Assembly (NCBI GenBank): GCA_020848905.1
Contig: JADLHG010000004.1
Span: 496,001-560,000 of the forward strand
From: Deltaproteobacteria bacterium
GTDB lineage: Bacteria; Myxococcota_A; Polyangia; GCA-2747355; JADLHG01
Length of the DNA: 64,000 nt
Direction: 5' to 3'
This document shows positions 9,012 through 16,519 of the stretch, piece after piece. The notes beneath the pieces were generated by a model that was not told the DNA's origin, searched no databases, and saw only the letters and a program-made list of their open reading frames with translations. Made by a program: the position numbers and the translations under genes. Every line of letters starts with the position of its first letter. Within the stretch, counting starts at the first letter, position 1.

Positions 9012-9830
9012 ATGAAAACGCGCTGGACCGCTTCTGTCGCACTGGCCGCTCTCCTCGGTGGATGCCAAGGGGGGACGATTGGTAGCGAAGAGGGCCGAAG
9101 CCGGTACGAATTGATGGACAACGGCCTCTGCCAGACCTCCGACGGTGTGGCGTGCCTGTTCAACGAGACCGGGTCGGGTGACGGGACCAGCGGCACGACC
9201 CCCGGCGTGAACACTCCGACGGAACCCACGTCTCCCGGGACGCCCGGGACACCCGGGACGCCCGCCGAGCAGCTCACGCCCGAGCAGGGAGGGTGCTGGT
9301 TCACGGGCGGCGGAACCTTCGGCAAAGGGGACACGCGGGACAGCTTCGGCGGAAACGCCATGACGATGAAGGCCGCGCCGGTGCGCGGGGAATGGAACCA
9401 CGTCGACCACCACGACGTGACGGGGACGACGATCAACGGGCAGAACCACCTGGTCGGTCGCGTGACGTACATCGCGTGCAAGAAGTACCCGAGCCTCAAG
9501 GGGCCGCAGGTGCCCAAGGCGGAGCCCAACTACGTGAACTTCGGCGGCGTGGGCAAGTTCAACGGCAAGGACGGGCACTTCTTCGACGTCCGGGTCTTCG
9601 ACCACGCCGAGGGAGGTATCTTGCGTGACCGCTACGCCATCGACGTGTACGGACCGGACAAGAAGCTCGTGCACCACGCCGACGGGCAGGGCACCGAGTC
9701 GGCGCCCTCGAACAAGACCTGCAAGGAGAACGTGGACGTCACGCCGGATCTGGCGTGGGTGAAGGAGATGGGGTGCCTCTCCGGCGGCAATATGCAGATC
9801 CACCCCCCGAACACGGGCCATCCGTACTAG
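9012..9830 (+). CDS. Lipoprotein with collagen-like linker and a beta-domain
   Basis: A 272-residue predicted lipoprotein: signal peptide with lipobox LGGC (Cys19), a threonine/glycine/proline linker with PGTPGTPGTP repeats at about residues 75-87, and a C-terminal domain of about 170 residues starting with GGCWFTGGGTFG. The GGG-T-F...FGGNA...G.WNHVDH...G pattern recalls the post-COAP-type domains found near collagen-like and adhesin repeats, a tentative likeness. Several cysteines could form disulfides. ATG 9012 has GAGG 10 bases before it. The stop overlaps the stop of the converging Clp gene by four bases (CTAG). Role unknown; probably cell surface. Confidence 0.6.
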   Translation: MKTRWTASVALAALLGGCQGGTIGSEEGRSRYELMDNGLCQTSDGVACLFNETGSGDGTSGTTPGVNTPTEPTSPGTPGTPGTPAEQLTPEQGGCWFTGGGTFGKGDTRDSFGGNAMTMKAAPVRGEWNHVDHHDVTGTTINGQNHLVGRVTYIACKKYPSLKGPQVPKAEPNYVNFGGVGKFNGKDGHFFDVRVFDHAEGGILRDRYAIDVYGPDKKLVHHADGQGTESAPSNKTCKENVDVTPDLAWVKEMGCLSGGNMQIHPPNTGHPY

Positions 9831-12352
9831 GCCGGTCGCGAGCCGCCCTCCTCCTCGGGCCGCGTTCCCCCTTCGGCGAGCATCCGACTCACCACCAGCG
9901 TTTCCCCCTCACGATCCACGCGCAGCGTATCTCCCGCGCGGGCACGACCGGCGAGGATCTGTTCTGCCACAGGCCCTTCGATCAATCGCTGGATCGTCGT
10001 GCGCATCGGCCGCGCGCCGAGCAGGGGGTCGAAGCCGCCGTGGTCGATGAGGTAATCCAGCGCGGCCTCGGTGGCCTCGAAGCGGATCTGCTTCTCCTGC
10101 TCCAGGCGGCGGCTCGAGTCGGCGACGAGGAGGCGGGCCACGGCGAGCACCTGCGGCCGCGTGAGCGGCTGGAAGACGAGCCGCTGTTCGATCCGGTTCC
10201 AGAGCTCGATGGGAAAGGCGCGGCGTGCGGCGGCCAGCACCTCCTGGGTCACGCGCTCCCATTCGGCGTCCGCCCCGGTGTCCGAGCTGGCCGAGAGCCC
10301 GAAGCCGATCGGGCCTCGTCGACGCTCGTAGAGCTCGCTACCGAGGTTCGAGGTGAGGACGACCACCGTGTGGGAAAAGTCCACGGTGCGGCCGCGACCG
10401 TCCGTCAGACGTCCGTCGTCGAGCAGCTGCAGAAGCACCTGGAGGACCTCCCGATGCGCCTTCTCGACCTCGTCGAGGAGCACGATCTGGTAGGGCTTGC
10501 CGCGCACGGCCTCGGTGAGCTGGCCGCCCTCCTCGTGGCCGACGTAGCCCGGGGGAGAGCCGATGAGTCGCGCGACGCTGTGGGGCTCCATGAACTCGCT
10601 CATGTCGAAGCGGCAGAGGGCGTCGCGGTTCTGGAAGAGGAAGTCGGCCAGGACCTTTACGAGCTCGGTCTTGCCGACCCCGGTGGGGCCCAGAAAGAGG
10701 AAGGAGCCGATGGGCCGGTCGGTCGCGAAGCCGGCGTAGTTCCGGCGGATGACCTCCGCGACCCGCTTGAGGACCTCGTCGTGCCCGACGACGCGCTCGC
10801 GCAGGAAGCCCTCCATGCGGAGGAAGCGCTCGGTGTCGGTCATGAGCAGGCGATCCGGCGGCATCCCGGCGCTCTCCGCGACGATGTGCGCGACCTCGGC
10901 CCGTCCCACGGTCTTGAGGCCGCGGCGGCGCGCGCGGCTTCCAGCCAGGTCCAGCATGCCGATGGCCTTGTCCGGCAGGAAGCGGTCGGTGATGTAGCGG
11001 CCCGAGAGCCGCACCGCGGCGTCCAGCGCCTCGGGGAGGATCTCGACCCGGTGGTGGCGCGCGTACGACGGGGCCACGCCGCGCAGGATGGCGAGCGTTT
11101 CCTCGTCGGAGGGCTCCGGGACCACCACCGGCACGAGGCGGCGCACCAGGGCCGGAGCTTCCTCGATGTAGCGCTTGAAGCTGTCGGCGGTGGTCGCCCC
11201 GATGCAGGGGAACTTGCCCTGCGCCATCGACGCGCTGAGCTCGCCCACGGCGTCGAGCGCGCCCTCTCCGACGGCCCCGGCCCCCACGAGAGTGTGGATC
11301 TCGTCCAGAAAGACGATCACGGATCCCTCCGCGGCCTCCACCTCCGCGCGCAGTGCGGCCATGCGCTCGGAGAAGGATCCACGGAGCTGGGTGCCGGAGA
11401 GCAGGGCCCCCATGTTGAGCTCCACGAGCTGGCGCCCGTCGAGAAAGGGCACCTCCTCCGGCGAGCTGGCCTGCAGGTACGCCAGCCCCTCGACGAGCGC
11501 CGTCTTGCCGACGCCGGGCTCTCCCACGAGACAGGGGTTATTCGCGCGACGCTTCCCCAGGATGTCCAGGATCTGCTCGACGAGCGCGCGCCGCCCAACC
11601 AGAGGCTCGAGTTCCCCGCGCGCCGCGGCGAGGGAGAGATTCCGACCGAGCGCGGTCAGGGTGGGGAAGCGAGAGGCGTCGAGCGTGGGGAGGCAACGGG
11701 GCGGATCCGCTGCCGAGGCGCCGGAGCCTCCACGGGTGACGCGCGGGTCGCGGCGTGCCTCGGCGCGGCGGCGGAGGCGTCCCCGCGGAGGGGTCGTCGC
11801 GTCCTCGCCGGGCGTCGGCTCGGCGACCGATTCTGCCTCTGGGGTGCGTGCGTCGCCGGGCGGAGACTCCGGATCCACAGGTGGCGCCACGGTCCCGGAC
11901 AACGGAGGTCGAGTTCGAGCGGCAGTACTCCGGCGGTGGAGGTGCGGACCTCCGGTGGCGACGGCGAGCGCCGCGCTCCGCAGGCTGGCCGGATCCAATC
12001 CGGCTCCAGCGAGCGTGCGGTACCCGAGCGATTCACGGAGCGTGCAGAGGACGATGAGCAGGTGCAGCGGATCCACGGTGCGCGCGCCGCAGCTCTGGGC
12101 CAGTCGCGCGCAGCGGTCTCGGACGAGGGTCACGACCTCGCCCGCCTCGGAGTCGGCGCCGAGCGCGGTGAGCTGTTCTGTGAGCCGACCCGCGCTCAAC
12201 CCGCGGTCGAGGAGGAGCTGGCGTGCGGGCCCTTCGCGCCCGAGGAGCGCGAGCAACAGGTGACCGCTCGAGTAGGGTGTACCGCCTCGGGCGGCCAGCT
12301 CCCCCGCCTCGTCGATGACCCGTTGGAGGGATTCGTCGTGGGGCAACGCCAT
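9827..12352 (-). CDS. ClpA/ClpC-type AAA+ unfoldase linked to the ubiquitin-like cassette
   Basis: An 841-residue Hsp100 ATPase that would thread proteins through its ring. Order: double Clp N-domain (about 1-133), a disordered linker (135-225), first AAA+ module with Walker A GEPGVGKT (277-284) and Walker B FLDE, second module with Walker A GPTGVGKT (555-562), Walker B LLDE, pore loop GYVG (602-605) and sensor-2 GARP (779-782). There is no ClpB/ClpC middle domain, as in ClpA. An IGF tripeptide at 682-684 sits where ClpA and ClpC carry their ClpP-docking loop. The first pore loop reads QLRG instead of the usual KYRG, losing its tyrosine. It begins 62 bases after the E1-like gene on the same strand and is probably the fifth gene of that operon. 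No ClpP gene is in the window. Confidence 0.8.
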   Translation of the reverse strand: MALPHDESLQRVIDEAGELAARGGTPYSSGHLLLALLGREGPARQLLLDRGLSAGRLTEQLTALGADSEAGEVVTLVRDRCARLAQSCGARTVDPLHLLIVLCTLRESLGYRTLAGAGLDPASLRSAALAVATGGPHLHRRSTAARTRPPLSGTVAPPVDPESPPGDARTPEAESVAEPTPGEDATTPPRGRLRRRAEARRDPRVTRGGSGASAADPPRCLPTLDASRFPTLTALGRNLSLAAARGELEPLVGRRALVEQILDILGKRRANNPCLVGEPGVGKTALVEGLAYLQASSPEEVPFLDGRQLVELNMGALLSGTQLRGSFSERMAALRAEVEAAEGSVIVFLDEIHTLVGAGAVGEGALDAVGELSASMAQGKFPCIGATTADSFKRYIEEAPALVRRLVPVVVPEPSDEETLAILRGVAPSYARHHRVEILPEALDAAVRLSGRYITDRFLPDKAIGMLDLAGSRARRRGLKTVGRAEVAHIVAESAGMPPDRLLMTDTERFLRMEGFLRERVVGHDEVLKRVAEVIRRNYAGFATDRPIGSFLFLGPTGVGKTELVKVLADFLFQNRDALCRFDMSEFMEPHSVARLIGSPPGYVGHEEGGQLTEAVRGKPYQIVLLDEVEKAHREVLQVLLQLLDDGRLTDGRGRTVDFSHTVVVLTSNLGSELYERRRGPIGFGLSASSDTGADAEWERVTQEVLAAARRAFPIELWNRIEQRLVFQPLTRPQVLAVARLLVADSSRRLEQEKQIRFEATEAALDYLIDHGGFDPLLGARPMRTTIQRLIEGPVAEQILAGRARAGDTLRVDREGETLVVSRMLAEGGTRPEEEGGSRPA

Positions 12353-12414
12353 CGTGGGCGGAGCATACCATGAGCGTCGGCAGCCCGAGCTGCCCTGGAG
12401 CCGCCCCGGCTAGG

Positions 12415-14100
12415 TCAGACCCGTCGAACGGGGTTCACCCGGCCGCAAGGACAGCGCTCCTCGGCGCGCGATCCCACCAGGTCCTCGACGCCGTAGGTCA
12501 CCAGGTTGAAGGGCCGTGCCACCCCGTAGAGCCACCCTTCGGGGCGTCGCTCCACGCGGTTCGCACCGACCCAGCAATTTCGTTCGTGGGCCAGCTCCCG
12601 CAGGAGATACGGCGGGCGGGCGGCGGCTGGAAGCGCGAGGTCGGTCACCACGCGGAGGAGGCTGTGGGCTGAAGGGAGCGTCTCCGCGAGGGTCGCGGGT
12701 TGCGTTCCGCCGTAGAAGAGGTCGCGCTCCTCGGCTTGCAGGGTCGGCGCTGCGCCGCCGTCGATCGCGAGATGCCCCTGGAGGCAGTCATAACAGGGAC
12801 CTAGGCTTCCGTCGGTGAGGATGTGCTTGAAGTGGCTCACGCCGGGGAAGGCGGTAGGGGTCACATGTCGGATCCCTCGGCGGCGCAGCTCCGCGGCGGC
12901 GACGAAGTTGTCGTCACGGCTTCGTCCCATGGCGACGACGGCCAGGCTCGGCTGGAAAGCATCCAGCAGCGCGGCAAATCGCCGGCGGGCGTCCTCGTTC
13001 TCGGCGGTCAGCTCCAGCTCCGCGGTGGCCAGCGTATGCTGCGCCCCGACGCGCAGGAGGAGGTCGCCGTCGCGGCGAGTCTCCCAGGCGCCGGTGGGAT
13101 CCCATCTGTCGGCCAGGATCCCGAGGAGCGCCTCTCCCTTGTTCTGACCGATGCAGTCCGTGCCGTAGATCTGTCGCACCGGGTTGTAGGGGCTGACGGG
13201 TTTGCAGTCCACGGCGAGGAGCTGCTTGGCCCACGGGCCGAGCTCGGCACAGAGGAGGCTCGCCGTGCCGAGGCCGAGCACGAGCACGCGCTCCTTGCCC
13301 CGGAACGCGGCGGGCGGGAGGTAGCGGGGCGAGGCTGCGCGTCCGAGGCGTTCGAGAAGTTCGCCGCTCGGACGGGCGAAGCCGACCGCCCAGGGCCAGT
13401 CGGGGCCGCCGCGCAGGAGGACTGCCGCGCCGGCATGGACCAGGGGCTCTTCGAGGTCGGGTCGTGGCGGCCGGTCGCGCGCCAGGATCCAGCGCGCCAG
13501 GGAAAGCCCGACGCTTCGCGCCTCGAGGCCCTCGAGGTGGTGTTCGAGCCGGTCCAGATCCAACTGGGGCAGCGCGGATAGTTCCCCGCAGAACGACAGG
13601 AGGGCCTCCGGGTCGACGCGGCTCCCGGGCAGCCAGACGACGTGGAGCGCGTGCGCCGGCCCGGTGCGCGGAACGAAGGCCAGCACGAGCGGGACCCCAT
13701 GGTCGAGAGCCAGGCGCGCGAGAGCCGGGGCGTGCTCGTCGCCGCGGGCGAGGAGCACGTGCGGTGGATCTGCGGAAAGGACCCGCCGCAGCTCGTCCAG
13801 CTCGCGAGGGCGACACGTCAGGGACCAGTTCTGCTCGAAGCGATTGTGGCGCTGGCAGTGCTCGGACAGGGCCGGTCCGCGGGGCTGGCCCGCGGACCGC
13901 CACCCGAGGCTGCGGCAGAAGGCGCCTGTCGCAGCGCCGCCGTCGAACCAGGTCTGCCGGCGGAGCCCGGTACGCGCCAGCGCCTCCGCGGCGAGGTAGC
14001 CAAAACCGAGATCCCAGATCGCGGCGTGACCATCGGCGAGGCTGTCGCCGACCACGGCCCGCACGCGCTGGTAGTACGCGGCTCGGGTGTCGACGGTCAC
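12415..14100 (-). CDS. E1-like ThiF-family activating enzyme with two adenylation-type domains
   Basis: A 561-residue E1-like protein, expected to adenylate the C-terminus of a small modifier. The C-terminal half has a Rossmann GLGTAS loop (276-281), Asp298, the N..RQ signature (Asn306, Arg309-Gln310) and a following Lys321 in IGQNKGE, the active ThiF/E1 set. Zinc ligands are likely Cys436 and Cys439 (GPCYDC) with Cys550 and Cys552 (CPCG). Cys509 is a candidate transfer cysteine. The N-terminal half begins with a degenerate copy (DLGFGYLAAEALARTGL near 30-46, then WFD) lacking the R/K set, so it resembles the inactive half of two-domain E1s. GTG 14100 overlaps the JAMM stop as GTGA. A sulfur-carrier MoeB/ThiF role is less likely given the E2-like and JAMM neighbours. 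Confidence 0.75.
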   Translation of the reverse strand: MTVDTRAAYYQRVRAVVGDSLADGHAAIWDLGFGYLAAEALARTGLRRQTWFDGGAATGAFCRSLGWRSAGQPRGPALSEHCQRHNRFEQNWSLTCRPRELDELRRVLSADPPHVLLARGDEHAPALARLALDHGVPLVLAFVPRTGPAHALHVVWLPGSRVDPEALLSFCGELSALPQLDLDRLEHHLEGLEARSVGLSLARWILARDRPPRPDLEEPLVHAGAAVLLRGGPDWPWAVGFARPSGELLERLGRAASPRYLPPAAFRGKERVLVLGLGTASLLCAELGPWAKQLLAVDCKPVSPYNPVRQIYGTDCIGQNKGEALLGILADRWDPTGAWETRRDGDLLLRVGAQHTLATAELELTAENEDARRRFAALLDAFQPSLAVVAMGRSRDDNFVAAAELRRRGIRHVTPTAFPGVSHFKHILTDGSLGPCYDCLQGHLAIDGGAAPTLQAEERDLFYGGTQPATLAETLPSAHSLLRVVTDLALPAAARPPYLLRELAHERNCWVGANRVERRPEGWLYGVARPFNLVTYGVEDLVGSRAEERCPCGRVNPVRRV

Positions 14101-15083
14101 GAGCCGGGGGCTCCGAGGTGGCGCACCAGGCGGACCAGTGAGCGCTGGCGGAGAGATCCGCGGAGGATCCACGCCGGCACGGCCATCGGCTCGAAGTCGT
14201 TGCACCAGGCGCGCCGGATCTCGAGCAAGCGCAGCGGCGCCGCGGGGAAGTCCGGGGGCAGGGCGATCAGCACCTGGCGTCCGCCAGCGCGCACCAGGTA
14301 GCGTCGCCAGCCTCTTCCGAGCAGGTTCCGACTGACCTCGTAACCGGCGGCTCGAAGTGCGGTCTTCTGCGCATCGCACCAGCGGGAGCCGTCGGGAGTG
14401 GCCCAGTAGGGGGGACGGCGGGCCGCGAGGAGGGCCGGGTGCTCTGGAGCCACGATGGTGGCGGGGCCGAGGTCGGTCAGCTCTCCGGCAGCGTCGGTGG
14501 CCCAGGTATTCAGGCGCCAGCGCACGGGGCGTCCGTTGCAGCTTGCGACGGCGCCCCGTGCGTCGAGCTGCCAGGGGCCGTCGCTCGGGCGCGGGGAGTC
14601 GTCGGGATGGACGACGTGAAGGATGGCTGTCGCGAGGCCGCGACGTTCGCGCCATTGCCGCGCGGCGGGCGAGGCGATGCCGTGATAGCGGTCCCCGGCC
14701 GAGAGGAAGCAGCCCCCCTGGAAGGGGTGGGCGTGCAGCTTGGAGTGGAGTCCGAGCCGGGGTCGAGCCGAAAGCACCGCATCGATCTCGCGGTTGAAGC
14801 TCGCGCTGACGGCCTCCAGGTCGGGTCCTGCGAAGTGGCAGTTGGCGGCGGTGAAGGACTTCGCCCCGTCGGGGGGAACTGCGACGGCGTCCACCACGAG
14901 GTGCGCGAGCTGGTCCAGGCGCACCGGCTCGAGCGGCGAGGTCAGCTCCGTTCGGGGCACGAGGGCCGAGAGCGGGTAGAGCAAGGACTCGAGGGGCGCG
15001 CCCCCTTCGCGCAGCCCGCGATCCACCCAGCGCTGCACCTCGGCGAAGAGGGGCGCCGCCGCGGCTTCGGAGACCAGGATCAC
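14097..15083 (-). CDS. JAMM (Mov34/MPN) metalloprotease with E2/RWD-like tail
   Basis: A 328-residue protein. The zinc protease signature is His117-x-His119-Pro...Ser128-x-x-Asp131 within HAHPFQGGCFLSAGD, strongly like the HSHP...GCWLSGID of Rpn11-type enzymes but with one extra residue before Asp. Glu32 is the candidate general base. In ubiquitin-like systems such enzymes trim the modifier tail or remove it from targets. The last 80 residues (about 245-328) hold a separate segment with LPPDFPAAP, then RRAWC, then a helical end, reminiscent of an E2/RWD fold, tentatively. GTG 15083 overlaps the previous stop as GTGA and its own stop overlaps the E1 start likewise, so it is translationally coupled on both sides. 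Confidence 0.65.
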   Translation of the reverse strand: MILVSEAAAAPLFAEVQRWVDRGLREGGAPLESLLYPLSALVPRTELTSPLEPVRLDQLAHLVVDAVAVPPDGAKSFTAANCHFAGPDLEAVSASFNREIDAVLSARPRLGLHSKLHAHPFQGGCFLSAGDRYHGIASPAARQWRERRGLATAILHVVHPDDSPRPSDGPWQLDARGAVASCNGRPVRWRLNTWATDAAGELTDLGPATIVAPEHPALLAARRPPYWATPDGSRWCDAQKTALRAAGYEVSRNLLGRGWRRYLVRAGGRQVLIALPPDFPAAPLRLLEIRRAWCNDFEPMAVPAWILRGSLRQRSLVRLVRHLGAPGS

Positions 15084-15904
15084 GCGCCCACCAGCTCGTC
15101 GTACACGCGTCGGAGCGGGTCGCTGCCCCCCGGTCGTCCCACCATGTTGTAGAGCTGGTAGAGCGTCACATCCAGCGTGTCGAGCGCGTCGTCCAGCCTG
15201 TCGAGGGCCTGGAGGTCCGCGACCATGAGATCGATGAGGAGCCGGGGCACGACGCGGTTCTGGAGCACCTGACAGGCCGGCTGCTCGCGCCACGTGGCGA
15301 AGAGACAGAGTCGATGGAAGGGCGCCGCGTGGTAGACGTGGTCGGGGGGGATGCCGAGGACCTCGAAATACTCCGGCCAGACCATCACCGGCGGATCCGA
15401 GTGGGGCCAGCTCTGGGAAAACCACAGCCCGTAGCGTGGTGCGAGGTAGCGGTGGCCGCCCGCCGAGAGGATCCCCTTGCTCCACGTCGCCGCGCGCGTA
15501 TCGCCTTCCTCTCGGAGCGTCTCGAGCCGTCGGTCCAGCGCGGCGCCGAAGGGGCGTCCGGTGATCAGGGCCGGGATGCGCCCCACGAAGCCGACCACAT
15601 CCCCGGCGGGAGCAGGCTGTTCGCAGGTCGCGCAGCGCGTTCCGCGGTCGAATACGATGAGATCCTGACAGGCGTCGCATTGGAGAGGCTCGGCCGCCTC
15701 GACCCAGCACCTTCCCTTGTCGAGGCGACGCCCTGCGGCGGCGAGGAAGGTGGGGAAGCCGGCCAGGAGCGGCCGCACCTCCTCGGCGAGGAGCTCGGGG
15801 CGTTGCCGGGCCCACCCCGCGGCGCGCGCCATGGCGTCGAGGTCGAGCTCCCACTGCCGCATGCGCCCCGGTCCAACGGCCTTCTGTTGGCTGAGCCCGC
15901 TCAC
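15080..15904 (-). CDS. E2-like conjugating protein with zinc ribbon
   Basis: A 274-residue protein. A zinc ribbon is visible at Cys76, Cys79, Cys91 and Cys94 (CDAC...CATC). Further on, PPVMVWP (171-177), HVYHAAPF (189-196) and RLCLFATW (198-205) follow the E2 order of proline strand, His-rich turn and the CL catalytic strand, with Cys200 the best active-site candidate and Cys211 the alternative; helices rich in Leu and Asp follow. The His-Val-Tyr...Cys-Leu pattern is as in prokaryotic E2 families. GTG 15904 overlaps the stop of the small protein, and the stop overlaps the JAMM start. The call depends largely on context with E1 and JAMM; a structure-based search is the proper test. Confidence 0.55.
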   Translation of the reverse strand: MSGLSQQKAVGPGRMRQWELDLDAMARAAGWARQRPELLAEEVRPLLAGFPTFLAAAGRRLDKGRCWVEAAEPLQCDACQDLIVFDRGTRCATCEQPAPAGDVVGFVGRIPALITGRPFGAALDRRLETLREEGDTRAATWSKGILSAGGHRYLAPRYGLWFSQSWPHSDPPVMVWPEYFEVLGIPPDHVYHAAPFHRLCLFATWREQPACQVLQNRVVPRLLIDLMVADLQALDRLDDALDTLDVTLYQLYNMVGRPGGSDPLRRVYDELVGA

Positions 15905-16374
15905 GGTGCGCGGTAGAAGTCGTCTTGGCTGAGGTCCACGTGATAGGTGCTCGGTCTGGCCGCGCCTCCGGGGCTTGCGGGACCGCCTCCGCCTCCGCCG
16001 CCCGCCGCCGGCCCAGCCCCCTCAGGCGCGTCGTCGTCCACGGTGGCGAGGCGCTGGAAGGCGTCGCCCGAGACCTGGGCCAGCACGCGCCCCTGGGCGT
16101 CGACGATTTCCCCCGAGGGGTTCAGGGAGAGCTGGCGTGCCCGCTCGTAAAGCCCGTCGCCTCGGTTGCGATACACGACCGGCTGAGGCTCGTGGAGCAC
16201 GCAGAGCGCGTACTCGGCGCTGCCGTCGGCGAGGAGCCCCAGGTCGGGCCGGAGCACGAGCGGGTTTCGTGGCTCGCAGCACGAGCAGAGCGCGTCGCCG
16301 CCGTCGTCGTGCACGCTCTCGCCGGCACTGGCCGCTGGCCGCGCGGGCGACCGGGAACGTTGCGGAGTCGTCAT
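15901..16374 (-). CDS. Small first gene of the cassette: candidate modifier or target
   Basis: A 157-residue soluble protein, unrecognised. Residues 1-25 are Arg/Pro/Ser-rich; a compact core (about 28-112) starts with CSCC and is strand-rich; then an acidic patch, a run of seven glycines (125-131), PASPGG (132-137) and a 20-residue tail containing YHVDLSQDDFYR. In Bil and related cassettes this position holds the ubiquitin-like modifier. A beta-grasp fold is not evident by eye and the C-terminus is not Gly-Gly, but JAMM trimming at the glycine run could expose one; that is inference. ATG 16374 has a strong GAGGGAG 9 bases upstream; the longer frame to 16521 lacks such a site. Translation is coupled to the E2-like gene through GTGA. 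Confidence 0.6.
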   Translation of the reverse strand: MTTPQRSRSPARPAASAGESVHDDGGDALCSCCEPRNPLVLRPDLGLLADGSAEYALCVLHEPQPVVYRNRGDGLYERARQLSLNPSGEIVDAQGRVLAQVSGDAFQRLATVDDDAPEGAGPAAGGGGGGGPASPGGAARPSTYHVDLSQDDFYRAP

Positions 16375-16407
16375 GATTCGTTGCTCCCTCGTGCTGCCCT
16401 CGAGCTG

Positions 16408-16437
16408 AGCGTAGCAGAGACGGATCGCGCGGAGCAA
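16408..16437 (-). promoter_or_regulatory. Weak candidate promoter of the conjugation cassette
   Basis: On the minus strand TTGCTC (16437-16432) is followed after 18 bases by TACGCT (16413-16408), 33 bases before the start codon. Each half matches about three of six consensus bases. It lies in the 145-base gap shared with the divergent kinase gene. Confidence 0.25.
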
Positions 16438-16519
16438 GGCGACCGGCCGCGTCTGCCGCGCGGCGCGGCGTGTGGCGGGACGCTGCGGATCGTCCGCTGT
16501 GATAGAGTTTGAGCCGCCC

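Noticed and set aside
12415-14100. MoeB/ThiF sulfur-carrier enzyme as alternative
   Set aside because: Two-half architecture and the E2-like and JAMM neighbours favour a conjugation E1; not fully excluded.
14101-14655. Long N-terminal extension of the E1-like frame
   Set aside because: It overlaps the JAMM coding region in another frame with Arg/Pro-rich shadow sequence; GTG 14100 is coupled to the JAMM stop.
15084-15854. Longer frame over the JAMM protein start
   Set aside because: It covers the E2-like gene in a different frame; GTG 15083 overlaps its stop.
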